A stretch of 31,290 nucleotides of DNA from Schoenoplectus triqueter (lineage: Eukaryota > Streptophyta > Magnoliopsida > Poales > Cyperaceae), in assembly GCA_964058805.1 (NCBI GenBank), contig CAXKVV010001641.1:1-31290 (forward strand). The letters are read 5' to 3'. Position numbers and translations under genes: made by a program. Below the pieces are notes generated by a model. It was not told the origin of the DNA, searched no databases, and worked only from the letters and a program-made list of their open reading frames with translations. Shown here in pieces: positions 1 to 10,079 of the stretch; position 1 is the stretch's first letter; every line of letters begins with the position of its first letter.

Positions 1-657
1 ACAAGAATCCCTAATCCCTAGAAGAGAAGAGAAGAGGAGATTCTCCATTGCGAGATAATAGGTACTAATACTGCATATATCACTTTCTACTGAATTTGAA
101 TTTACTCTTAACGAATCTATCAATCAAATCGCTCTCATGTCGGTCAGATCTGGGCAAATGGATTGATTTCTGCTCCATCTTCTCTCATGGCCCAAATCAA
201 TCCTTCCTCGTTTCATCAAACCACTCGGATCTGCTCTTCTTCTAACTTATCTACCTAGATCCGACCCCGTCGGACCATGATTTCCTCTTAAAAGAGTTCA
301 CACAGTATTAAGATTTCAATACTTCGGATAATATTATCATTTTCAGCCCTTTCTTTTTATTTGCTGTCAGATCAGATGTCTTTCTTTCAGTATTTGTAAG
401 TTGTTTTCAGATCAAGAATCTCTCTCTCTCTCTCTCTCCCCACTTTCTTTTTTGAATTTGAAGAAAGCAAATCTCCATCTTCTCACGTGTCAGATGTGGA
501 TCAATCACAGAGATCTCTCTACTATCTGACATCTTCAAGCCATTTTCATTGCATATTGCACGCCTACTTCCTGATTCTATACTTATTGTTTGGTTCAGGA
601 AAAAAAAATGCTTTTATGCCTCACACTGCTTGTATGTTAAATTGCCTTACAGAAAAA
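1..657 (+). promoter_or_regulatory. 5' UTR and probable leader intron of the SAM synthase gene
   Basis: A purine-rich leader (gaagagaagagaagagga, about 21-38) is followed by a possible donor (AG|GTACTA, intron from 62). A clear acceptor lies just before the start codon (ccttacag at 645-652, then AAAAAATG). Plant SAM synthase genes commonly carry such a leader intron directly upstream of the ATG (family knowledge). A second acceptor-like site, ttggttcag, ends at 598; using it would put a small upstream ORF into the leader. A CT-dinucleotide run lies at about 418-437. The core promoter is probably outside the window. Confidence 0.45.
608..640 (+). other. Possible upstream ORF (10 codons) in an alternative SAM synthase leader
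   Basis: ATG at 608 reads [10 protein letters not shown] and stops at TAA 638-640, 17 bases before the main ATG. It would be in the mRNA only if the acceptor near 598 were used instead of the one at 652. Coding or regulatory function is inference. Confidence 0.2.
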
Positions 658-2511
658 ATGGCAGCACTGGATACCTTCCTCTTCACCTCTGAATCTGTGA
701 ACGAGGGGCACCCTGACAAACTATGTGACCAGATCTCCGATGCAGTTCTTGATGCGTGCCTTGCCCAAGACCCTGATAGCAAGGTTTGCTTCACTCTCTA
801 ATCTCTGTTACTTTCAAAAGTAGCTTCTGGATTTTATCTGAGAAAACCTTTTGCGCCCTTTTGTATGGAATTGGAGTTTGACCATTCCTTGAGGTCACAT
901 CATGTCCTCTAAGATTGAATTCTAATTTTGCATTTGAAACAGGTTTTTGACACTTAATTAGAGTAGCCTTACAAGCACATTAGCTAATTTGAATTTGGAT
1001 GGAATAATTTAGTATCACTGATAAGCGCAACATTATGTGCATAACAGGTGGCTTGTGAGACTTGCACCAAGACCAACATGGTCATGGTTTTTGGTGAAAT
1101 CACCACCAAGGCCAATGTTGACTATGAGAAGATTGTACGTGACACCTGCCGTGCTATCGGGTTTGTGTCTGATGATGTGGGTCTCGATGCGGATAAGTGC
1201 CGTGTGCTGGTCCAGATTGAACAACAATCGCCTGACATCGCACAAGGTGTGCACGGCCACTTCACCAAGAGACCGGAGGAGATCGGTGCTGGTGACCAGG
1301 GCCATATGTTTGGCTATGCCACTGATGAAACAGAAGAACTGATGCCTCTTAGCCATGTGCTTGCCACCAAGCTTGGTGCTCGCCTTACTGAGGTATACAC
1401 ATTCCTGATCAGGCCCCATTGATGATAATTAACAAAAATATGCAGAAATCTATGCCCGATGTGCCTTCTTAGTAATTAGGCCATTAGGTTTGTTGCGAGC
1501 TGTTTTATGTTATGGAATTAATTGAGTCTCAACTTTGTAAATATATCAGGTACGCAAGAATGGTACCTGCGCATGGCTTCGGCCCCCATTGATGTTAATT
1601 AACAAAAATATGCAGAAATCTATGCCCGATGTGCCTTCTTAGTAATTAGGCCATTAGGTTTGTTGCGAGTTGTTTTATGTTATGGAATTAATTGAGTCTC
1701 AACATTGTAAATATATCAGGTACGCAAGAATGGTACCTGCGCATGGCTTCGGCCTGATGGAAAGACCCAGGTGACTGTAGAGTACCGCAATGATGCAGGT
1801 GCTATGGTACCGGTAAGAGTCCACACAGTGTTGATTTCCACACAGCACGATGAGACAGTGACAAATGATGAGATCGCACGTGACCTCAAGGAGCATGTCA
1901 TCAAGCCTGTCGTCCCTGCTGAGTATCTGGACGAGAAGACAATCTTCCACCTTAACCCCTCTGGTCGCTTCGTCATTGGCGGGCCCCATGGTGATGCTGG
2001 TCTGACAGGTCGCAAGATCATTATTGACACCTATGGTGGATGGGGGGCCCATGGTGGTGGTGCCTTCTCAGGCAAGGACCCCACAAAGGTACTGTACTTT
2101 TCTGTGCCAAAATAGAAACGCGGGATAATACAAATGATAGAAGGGGAATTATAATGAATTTGTATTTTGAAACTGAAGGTGGACCGCAGTGGGGCGTACG
2201 TTGCACGGCAGGCAGCAAAAAGCATTGTTGCAGCAGGGCTGGCGCGGCGGTGCTTGGTGCAGGTGTCATACGCAATCGGTGTGCCGGAGCCGCTGTCAGT
2301 GTTTGTAGATTCATACGGGACAGGGAAGATGGCAGACAAGGAGCTGCTGAAGATAGTGAAGGAGAACTTTGACTTCAGGCCGGGCATGATCAGCATCAAC
2401 CTGGAGCTGAAGAAGGGGGGCGACCGCTTCATCAAGACTGCTGCCTACGGCCACTTTGGACGCAATGACCCCGACTTCACCTGGGAGGTTGTGAAGCCGC
2501 TCAAGTACTGA
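658..2511 (+). CDS. SAMS: S-adenosylmethionine synthase (methionine adenosyltransferase), 4 coding exons
   Basis: Cytosolic enzyme that makes S-adenosylmethionine from methionine and ATP, the methyl donor and the precursor of ethylene and polyamines. Exons by junctions and frame: 658-783, 1048-1392, 1720-2088, 2179-2511 (stop TGA 2509-2511). All three introns are phase 0 and GT-AG. The product is 390 aa, the usual plant length. The start is the ATG at 658, giving [21 protein letters not shown]. Visible motifs are GHPDK (about 17-21), GAGDQG (122-127), the glycine-rich phosphate loop GGGAFSGKD (269-277, just before intron 3), and a C-terminal half ending in VVKPLKY. No stop or frameshift is seen. 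Intron 2 holds a tandem 170-bp duplication that includes a copy of the start of exon 3. Family assignment is very secure; exon borders rest on frame and consensus, without transcripts. Confidence 0.96.
1414..1754 (+). repeat. 170-bp direct tandem duplication across the intron 2/exon 3 boundary
   Basis: Unit 1 (about 1414-1583) and unit 2 (about 1584-1753) are nearly identical. I count three differences: 1425 versus 1595, 1500 versus 1670, and one in aactttg versus aacattg. Each unit holds the 3' part of intron 2, the acceptor atatatcag and the first ~34 bases of exon 3. GGCC occurs at both breakpoints, which suggests a microhomology-mediated duplication. The second acceptor (1718-1719) gives the full-length protein. 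The first (1548-1549) would lead to a stop at 1640-1642. Confidence 0.93.
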
Positions 2512-2920
2512 TTCATTCATTCATCCATCCATCCCTCCATTCATCCGTCCATCCATCCATCCATCCATCCAATTTGAGTGCTTGTTACTTTGCTTGGATG
2601 GGGGGTGTGGGAGGGAGGTTGAGAGCTGGTATTGGTTGGTATTAAGGTGTTGTTAGTTAAAAGAGTAATAACTAGAGGGAGGGGCTGTCCTTCTCCGTTG
2701 TACTTTGTTTTGTCTTTGTTTTTGGATTTCCTAATGCTGTGTTCAGTGTTTGCTGGCCACAGCTCTTGGTAGGGTGGTAATAGTGTGCTTGTATGAGTTG
2801 CCTATTTCTATCAAGGATGAGCGAATGAATGAACGAACGATCGAACGATCGAATGGGATGATTATGATTTTATGAAAAGTTGGTTTCTTTGGGTATGTAT
2901 GTAATGTATGTATGTATCAG
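2512..2920 (+). other. SAM synthase 3' UTR with tetranucleotide microsatellites
   Basis: Directly after the stop is an ATTC/ATCC-type tetranucleotide run (about 2511-2570). A GAAC/GATC-rich run follows (about 2821-2855), then a GTAT repeat (about 2893-2917). The T/G-rich stretch 2580-2790 is typical of a plant 3' UTR. No exact polyadenylation site can be named. Confidence 0.6.
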
Positions 2921-3400
2921 CTGAGCAGAGCAGAGAAATTATGTGAGAGATTGATTCCCCCGCTTGTCCAAAAGTGGAAGGTGGAAACACATTCATTGCA
3001 CCGGACAACAGCAATCAGCTGTTGGGCAATTCAATTGATTCAACACGTGACTGGACAAGGGCAAGTGTGCTTCATGGTTGCTTGGTCTTTTCGTAAAGGG
3101 TCAAGCTCCGCTGACTAGCTCAGCTGGCCCTTCACCAGCCCATTTAATTTTACTTCATATTCTAATACTGATTTCCTTCTTGAAAATAAAATAAGATAAT
3201 ATAAAATAAAATAAAAAGATCCTGTTCATCTTATAAGGACCACATGCATGCAGGACCAAATGACCCTTATCAGGAAGTTTATTATAAAACAAACATCACA
3301 GGAATCAGAAACACAAAGTGGCAGTGCTGAATACTCACTAATATTTATTACGCTGCAAATTAACAACCTTCGCAAATACCAAACACAAACAAAACTTAAT
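2921..3400. other. Intergenic spacer between convergent SAM synthase gene and pseudogene
   Basis: No credible gene. It contains an AAAAT/AAATA-rich run (about 3183-3220). A short open frame near 2912-3118 has no recognisable similarity and I treat it as chance. Confidence 0.5.
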
Positions 3401-4119
3401 TATTAACCTCCGACGATTGCCTCCTTTCTTCAGGTCAACGTTGATCGCTATCATTCCCGGACGGAAGTCGAAATTCTCCTTCACCAGTTTCAGCAGCTCC
3501 TTGTCTAGTATTTTGCCTGTACCGTACGAATCCACAAACAGGATGGTGTGGACCCGTACCGGCACCATGGCACCCCCCTCATTTCGGTACTCCACCGTCA
3601 CCTAGGTCTTGCCATCTGGCCGCAGCCATGAGCACGTGCCATTTTTGCGCACCTCAGTAAGACGGGCATCGAGCTTGGTAGCGAGGACATGGGTGAGAGG
3701 CATCAATTCTTCAGTTTCATCGGCGGCGTAGCCGAACAAGTGGCCCTGGTCACCGACACTGATGTCCTCCGGGCGCTTGGTGAAGTGGCCATGCACACCC
3801 TGGGCGATGTCGGGGGACTGCTGCTCAATTTGGATCAGCACCCGACACTTCTAAGCATCAAGACCCACATCATCGGATAAGAAGCCGATGGCTCGGCAGG
3901 TGTCGCGCACAATCTTCTCGTAGTCTAGGCAAGCCTTGGTGGTGATCATGACCATATTGGTCTTGGTGTAGGTCTCTCGCATGCAACCTTGCTCTCGGGG
4001 TCCTGGGAGAGGCAGGCGTCGAGCACAGCATTAGACACCTGGTCGTACAGTTTGTTGGGGTGGCCCTCGTTCACCGACTCTGACGTGAAGAGGAAGCTGC
4101 TCTCGTCTGCTGATGCCAT
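3400..4119 (-). pseudogene. SAM synthase pseudogene, intronless and internally deleted
   Basis: Reading leftward from the ATG at 4119-4117, the product starts [11 protein letters not shown] and follows the SAM synthase family through NEGHP and [15 protein letters not shown] to [18 protein letters not shown]. Lesions seen: a +2 frameshift soon after the VACE segment; a 12-base gap where the intact gene encodes VFGE; in-frame stops at 3853-3851 and 3604-3602; a 126-codon in-frame deletion joining VHTIL to FVDSYG, which removes the ATP/phosphate-binding region; and loss of the C-terminus after KKGG. The positions of introns 1 and 2 of the intact gene are contiguous here. It could be a retrocopy or a copy of an intronless paralogue. 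I see no poly(A) tract or target-site duplication, so retroposition is unproven. Confidence 0.93.
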
Positions 4120-4270
4120 GATGCTAATTAAATTGCCTTCTTCTTTTGCTAATTTTTTCTTTTCTTTTCTTCACTCCAGAGATTTAGAGGATCCATCTGA
4201 CCTCTTACTAAGTACTACTTTTAGCCATTTTTATAGACCAGTTCAGTTTTTCTATATATGGTATAGAGTA

Positions 4271-4338
4271 CAAATAGTCTGGACTATGTTTCAAACTCGA
4301 TCCTAGATGTCTGGATTGAGTTTCAAACTCGGTCCTAA
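4271..4338. repeat. Left terminal region of the MULE with GTTTCAAACTC motifs
   Basis: Contains CAAATAGTCTGGA, then two copies of a GTTTCAAACTC(G) motif around GATGTCTGGATTGAG. The same kind of sequence occurs inverted at 18437-18573, where GAGTTTAAAACTC and GAGTTTTAAACTC also flank a GATGTCTG core. Confidence 0.6.
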
Positions 4339-4660
4339 ATTTTTTTAACGTTTGTATGTTATATTAAAAACAAAACACTACAGTAGATTATTCTAAAATA
4401 TTACAACAAGAATTAAAATAAAGTTTTATAAAGTCAAATATAAGCACGATAATATATTGTTCTAAAATAGTGTCAAACAAATTGAAATATTACAACAACA
4501 ATTAAAATCTAATTGTTCTGATAATTATAACAATAAAATATAAACACGACATCTTCTAATCTAAATCATGTTCTGCTGGACCGAGCTTGGCCTCAAGTTG
4601 GTAGTCTGTTGATACGACCCTCTATTTCATCCATAACCATTGGAATGTTGTGCGACCCTT
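4339..4660. other. AT-rich stretch with no gene
   Basis: Rich in ATTACAACAA/AATATAA runs, with short imperfect repeats of ATTACAACAA(C/G)AATTAAAAT near 4400 and 4488. No coding signal. Confidence 0.5.
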
Positions 4661-4916
4661 TTTCGCGCCTCTCACCGTTCCGAAAATGAACTAAGCGATG
4701 AATTGTGGAAGAAGAACACGAAAATCCCTCTAAATGTGCATTGAGGTATATTTATATGGATTTTGAATGCACATTTAAAGGATTTTAGAGATTATGGGAT
4801 CTTTAAGATTCCAATGGGTGCAAGCTCCCATTGTTAATTACCCTGAGGTTTAAACCCGAAAAACCTCTGATTAAGAAAGGAAAAATGAATAGAATAACTA
4901 ATCAAATTTAAGTGGT
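4660..4916 (+). repeat. Dispersed repeat related to the right end of the window
   Basis: Similar in order to 31020-31290. Both have a CGCxxCTCACCG block, a GTTAATTACCCTG block, then ACCTCTG and GAAAGG, and finally an AT-rich block with AATCAAAT. The copies are diverged and in the same orientation. Probably part of an LTR or other noncoding repeat; the family is not certain. Confidence 0.5.
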
Positions 4917-4971
4917 TACTAAAAGTAAGGACATGAAAGATAAGAGGACTTAAGGGTAGTCTACACGTTGT

Positions 4972-5058
4972 GAACCTCAATTAATGACAGTTCAGATCAT
5001 GAGTCTCGATTAATGACAACTCAGACCATAAGCCTCGATTAATGAAAGCTCATATCAT
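4972..5058 (+). repeat. Three 29-bp tandem repeats
   Basis: Units start at 4972, 5001 and 5030, each around a CTC(A/G)ATTAATGA core. They differ by a few bases. No gene overlaps them. Confidence 0.8.
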
Positions 5059-5162
5059 ATGAATATCAGTACACAAGATGTAAAGCTTGAAGTACTATGC
5101 CAGCTCAACATCAAGAACTAGTTATCAGAAAAACAGAGAAGATTTTGATCATCTTTAACTGA

Positions 5163-5562
5163 TCTTCTAGATCATGAACTTGAAGCACTATGCCAGCTCA
5201 TTAACCCAAGCATTAAGATATCTCGATAATCCATATAGAGATACTGAGTTAAGACTCTTTACCAACTCAAATATTGAGTTAAGACTCCTTACCAACTCAA
5301 ATATCAAGATGAAGATGAATTTTTCAAGACACAGGATGTGAACGCAAGCGTTCTGCTCGTTCAGTATCAAGTTTCGGTGAATTAGAAAGAATGAGATTTG
5401 TCCTCTTTTTTAGTTTTTACTAATCTTCTAGACTATAAATTTGAAGCGCTGCGCCAATTCATAAGCTTAGGTATTCAGAGTCTTGATGATCCATATAGAG
5501 ACTTGAATGTTTTTTTTGAGATACGAAATAATGAGTTAAGACTCATTACCAACTAAAATATT
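5163..5562 (+). repeat. About 262-bp diverged duplication with an inner 30-bp direct repeat
   Basis: A block starting TCTTCTAGA at about 5163 recurs at about 5425. Both copies run through a TTGAAGC(A/G)CT(A/G)(T/C)GCCA motif, GATCCATATAGAGA-like and ATGATCCATATAGAGA-like segments, and GAGTTAAGACTC. Within the first copy, GAGTTAAGACTC plus ACCAACTCAAATAT is repeated at 5246 and 5276; a third copy lies at 5533. The short - strand reading frame across it is repeat-derived and not a credible gene. Confidence 0.7.
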
Positions 5563-6826
5563 ACAATCAATAATTGATTTCTTGTTTCGGGTTGAGTTTG
5601 ATTTATTTAAAATTAAAATTTTATTTTATTTGTTGAAAGAGATGAAATCTTTTGTTTGTCGTTTTATATTTTTATTTTTGTTCATTTATCTATTTTAATA
5701 AATTATAATTTTAGAAATGAAATTGAATTTAATATAATATTTAAAAAGGTCATCGAAATAATATTATTTTGTTTCACGGGACGGGATGCATGTTTATAGC
5801 ATTTTCCGATTTGGGCCTCTTTTCGTTCGCCTTCCTCAATCTGTTGAGCTAAGCGTTTCATCCCTTTTTACATCCGTTGTCCCTTCTAACAAATTCCTTT
5901 CCCTTATGTGTATTATTCTTAATTTAGCATTATATAACTGAAAAGAATTTTAATTAGAGAGCTTGCCAAAGAAAGCATTCCAGTGACGAACCACAACTTC
6001 AATTCATGTCAAGCTGCCAGCTCAAAAACAAAGAATAAATCCACCCCATTCCCCATATATATAATACAACAGTTGGCTTAGGTTACCTGAGGGTGTCCGT
6101 TGGGCTTCACATCTTGGGCTCCTTCCTTGGGCCGTTCTTGGTCCCCTTTGTGGGCTTGGTGGTTCTCTGTCACCCACATCGGGTTAATGGAGGTGAAACC
6201 TATCGGAATTCATGGTGGATTCACAAGAACTGTGAAGCTGACGATGGGGTCGGGCTCTCATTTTTTGCTTCCCATTTGAACATGCTTGCTGCTGGATTCA
6301 CAATTAATTTTTTTTATGAGAATTTCTAATTCCTTTCAATTTTATCCCTAACTCCTGAGTCTTTGGGCTTGATCTGAGCTTTTGGACCTCTGTTAGGCTT
6401 AATGGGCCTTTTTGGTCTTTTCGGGCATACTGGGCCTCTCGGGTCTGATCCGATTCTTTAGATTTTCTTTTACACTATTCCTTGACTTTTTAGGGGTAAA
6501 CAAATGTGTATCTTCCTTCTCCTTCCTTTTTTGATTTTTGTTGGATCTGACTTGATGATCGGACCGTTATACATTGGCCAATCTCATTTATTATCATAAC
6601 TACGCCAATGATCAGACCACGTGTTAATGTAGTACTAGATGATAACGTACTGAGTGTAATTCAGTCTTCTGATTGAACAAATGATAATCAAGTGGTCGCA
6701 TGGGATGCCGGTCAATTGTAGTTTCTAACACCAATAATAACCAATATCTGTCATGGCTAATTCAACCTCATATTTCATTTCACATCTTTATCTCTATTAT
6801 TTGAAATAGAAAATAAAAAATATTAC
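5563..6826. other. AT-rich noncoding part of the MULE interval
   Basis: No recognisable gene. A 78-codon + strand open frame at 6093-6329 shows no domain I know. The stretch 6350-6450 has repeated GGGC(C/T)T-type words. Probably noncoding transposon sequence. Confidence 0.4.
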
Positions 6827-8440
6827 TTAAATTTTGAAGTTAAATAAAAAAATAAAAATTATATAAGTATAGAATATTATCCTTTCAATAAGTCCATTTT
6901 TGTTGTAAATATCATAGTTGTTGATACTCCAATCCAGTAGTATGATATCATAAGTTCTCCCCTTATCACCGCGATGTTTTATCAGTTCCGTGTCCTTTTG
7001 GGAGAACATCAAACGTTGGGCTTCCCAAGCCGCTGTAACTTCTCGACGCTTAGAACTACTCAACACATTTGTGTGACATGTTCTCAACGATAGCACATAC
7101 CGGAAGTTGCCTGGTGATCCTAAACATGGTGTTCAGTGTTTTTAAACCGTTACTTATCATTATTCCCCACCAATTGAGACATTCGTCTAGATGTTATATT
7201 CATCTTTCTTGATGCAATACAGCCACTTGATTTGGGATTAATTCCTTATAATAGAATTCCTCAACTAACACTTCCTCAGCTGCAACGGGTTGGTTATTGA
7301 GGTTTTTATTATTTCGTATTCTTCTGTTGGACACATATTCTGTTGGGAGATTTCTTTGTATGATTTATATTTTTCTTATGAGCTTATAAGATGTCGATCT
7401 AATATTGTTTATTTTTTTCATATATTTCTCGTACTTCCATGGCTTCTTATGTCTTGTAATTTATTTGAAAAGAGCCTTTACTCTTTTCATATGACAATCG
7501 TTATACATATTTTGTGCAATGTGTTGAGTACAATAACGGTGAATAACCTCACATGTTGATTCCTATCATCCAAAATCTAGTCTCTCAAATACCGCCCTTA
7601 TACCTAGATATTGATGTGAGATAACGGTAATTGTACCAGGACTAACAATCTCTTTACGTAACCACTGCATGAACCAACCCTAATTTTTCATACTTTCCTC
7701 GTCTACTACAACAATAAATGCAAATAGTAGTAGTTATTTCTCCGCATCATAATCACATATCATAAATAGTTTATCGGCATACCGACATGATAAAAATCTA
7801 GCATCGATAGTTAATACTGGCCGTAAGTAAGGCCATACTGTAATGTACAGACTAAATGCCCATGCAACACGATCAAAAATTTTAACACTGAAATTTATTG
7901 AGGGCGTCGTCTCTATGATGTATTTGTGCCATATATGAAATTTTATATGACTGCTAGCAGAGATGGAAGCATCTCGTATGACCTCTCTTAAATACCAAAA
8001 AGGTATGCAATTGTGAGTTCCCTTCCTTTCCATAATTTATTATAACTCGGTTATACTATGGGGAACTTTTATTTAACTAAACCTCTTACTTTTTTTACTA
8101 TCATTTATAAGTTTTCTCTCAACCGATTCTTAATAATATCCGTTATCATTCTAAAAGTCATCTGAACGTGGTCCGTCCTAGTAACACTGCTAAAACTAGA
8201 GTGCTAGAGTGGATTTGTTCTGATTTCTTAAATACCCGTTATGTTAGGTGTGGCATACATCCTCAATGGATAGTTGAAATTTTTATATTTCATCTCTAAC
8301 TTTAATTTACTACTATTTGTTACCTCCAATTTTATATTCTGTTGAACATGAAAATTAGCGATTTTCAATTTTATTGGGATTTTATCGGTGTAACTAGTGT
8401 ATAAATTCAAAAAAAATTATCTAAAATACTAAAATAATCT
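6827..8440 (-). pseudogene. MULE (mudrA-type) transposase remnant: zinc finger and transposase core
   Basis: Read leftward, pieces in shifting frames follow the MULE transposase order. First is a degenerate MuDR zinc-finger region (about 8410-8228, NFNYPLRMYATPN). Next is a TDHVQMTFRMITDIIK-like linker (about 8175). The core follows (8033-7734), containing FDRVAWAF, WPYLRPVLTIDA and ADKLFMICDYDAE. A YHRYC-like helix lies near 7540, and a C-terminal REVTAAWEAQRLMFSQKDTE segment spans 7096-6827. Several frameshifts and stops separate them. The expected C-terminal SWIM zinc finger is not seen. Upstream the protein is broken off by the copia LTR at about 8441, and its N-terminus is at 17.5-18.2 kb. 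The family call is strong; the copy is dead. Confidence 0.82.
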
Positions 8441-9973
8441 TGTATGTGACTTAAACCGAACCAAATATAAGTTATAAACTAGATTAATATACCTTTGATG
8501 CATGCTTGAGTCACTTGAAGGGCAGGAAACGATCGGGAGACGCGCATGACACCGAGAGACCAGTCGAGATCTCCTCCAATGGTATCCACCAAGAATAACC
8601 CATAATCGAGAGTGCTCTCCTTGATCCTCTACTCCTCCATGAATTCTAACTCTTAGAAGTGGTGGAAAGAGTTCTCAATACATGAGAGAGTCAAAACTGG
8701 TGCAACAAAAATTTAGTAGAATTTCAATGCAGTTGGGGACAATAAATTTAGAGTTTCTTGACTATATATATGAACTTTTAGTAGATAAAAACCTTCCACT
8801 AATAGTTGGCCACGTTCTGTCCAAAATTGAGCCAATTTGGAGCAATGAACCGACTAAACAACCGAATCGTGCGTAGAACCGCACGAGCAGAAAAACTATC
8901 CTGGAGCCAAAATTGCAGACCGAAGTCCACAACTGCGGACCGCAATTTTTGCTCTGGTTCCTGATTCGGGTTTTGGTTGCATGTGGTTGCTTGGGATCAT
9001 ACGGGGTCCGTACGGAGCCCGAAAAACTTTCTCTGGATCCTATTTTCATCTATTTTGACATACTTATCAAACTCTTTGATAAATATACTTAATTAATCAT
9101 GTTCAGTGATTAATTAACTTCTATTAATGTCCAAGAACTCATACCAAATGATCAAGGAATGTTTATAAGCTTTGTTCTTATACGGTGTGACCTTTTAGGA
9201 CCTATATACACTTAGCAATGAGATTAAAATACTTTTAATCATCATAGATCATAAGCGGCACCTAACAATGTGCATTATGACCCCTAAACAATATATATAT
9301 ATAATGTACACTACAAATATCTTGGTCCTGGACGATGATAATCGTTCCAAGCTCATTTCATGTCACATGATATCCAGAACGGTGCAAAAAAGAACGTATC
9401 ATTCTTTATCTAGGGGTGCCCAATTTGGATACCATCACTCACGTCAACAAACGAGAGGGACATTGGTATATTTGATTCGTACTTCTTCTTCATACAAAAG
9501 ATGTATATCGAGATAAAATCTGTATGGCTGTCAGTTACGAACAACGTTGGATAATATCCACAAATATAAATCATTTGTATAAGAAGAACACTCATCTCAT
9601 ATCTAAGAATTAGCAAGCAAATAAAATATTAATGAAACAAACACAATTCTTATATTATTTTATTACAGGTCATGTCCAATAACCTGTCCAATACGTTATT
9701 TGTGTAATTGAGTCGATAACACTTATCGTATAATTTATGAAATATAATCATCACTCAACTTATACACCAATCTTAGTTAATTATTATTCTTAGGTAATTA
9801 ACAGATTATGGATATTTTAGAGTTATTATTAATTAATGTATATATTTCACAATTGAGTCCAACACAATATATGAATAATAAATAACTCAAGGAACAAATG
9901 ATAATATATCATATAATACATAAGCTAAGTATAATCATCACATAATTGACTGTAGATCACTCTAACACTAACA
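8441..9973 (-). repeat. 3' LTR of the copia element
   Basis: On the - strand a polypurine tract (AAGTGGGAGATTG, just right of 9973) precedes the LTR start TGTTAGTGTTAGAG. The other end reads CACATACA at 8441. The part at about 9605-9973 is clearly similar to 17035-17405. The remaining ~1.16 kb has no partner, because the 5' LTR is interrupted. It includes unrelated short open frames that I do not regard as genes. Confidence 0.75.
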
Positions 9974-10079
9974 ATCTCCCACTTGAGCTAGAGCCAATCT
10001 CATACACATCAACATGCATAAAAGAAATATCTATCCAAATAGTAGCCTAGAGTACATCACATGCACATGACTCAAATAT

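Noticed and set aside
1033..1419. 128-codon - strand frame opposite SAM synthase exon 2
   Set aside because: Antisense shadow of a conserved exon; the + strand reading is clearly the SAM synthase.
4972..5058. Short regularly spaced repeats considered as a CRISPR array
   Set aside because: Units are contiguous with no unique spacers and the context is a plant genome.
6093..6329. 78-codon + strand frame with a hydrophobic N-terminus
   Set aside because: No recognisable family, lies in noncoding transposon DNA, and chance frames of this size are common.
8762..9049. 95-codon - strand frame in the copia LTR
   Set aside because: LTR sequence with no domain; LTRs of copia elements are noncoding.
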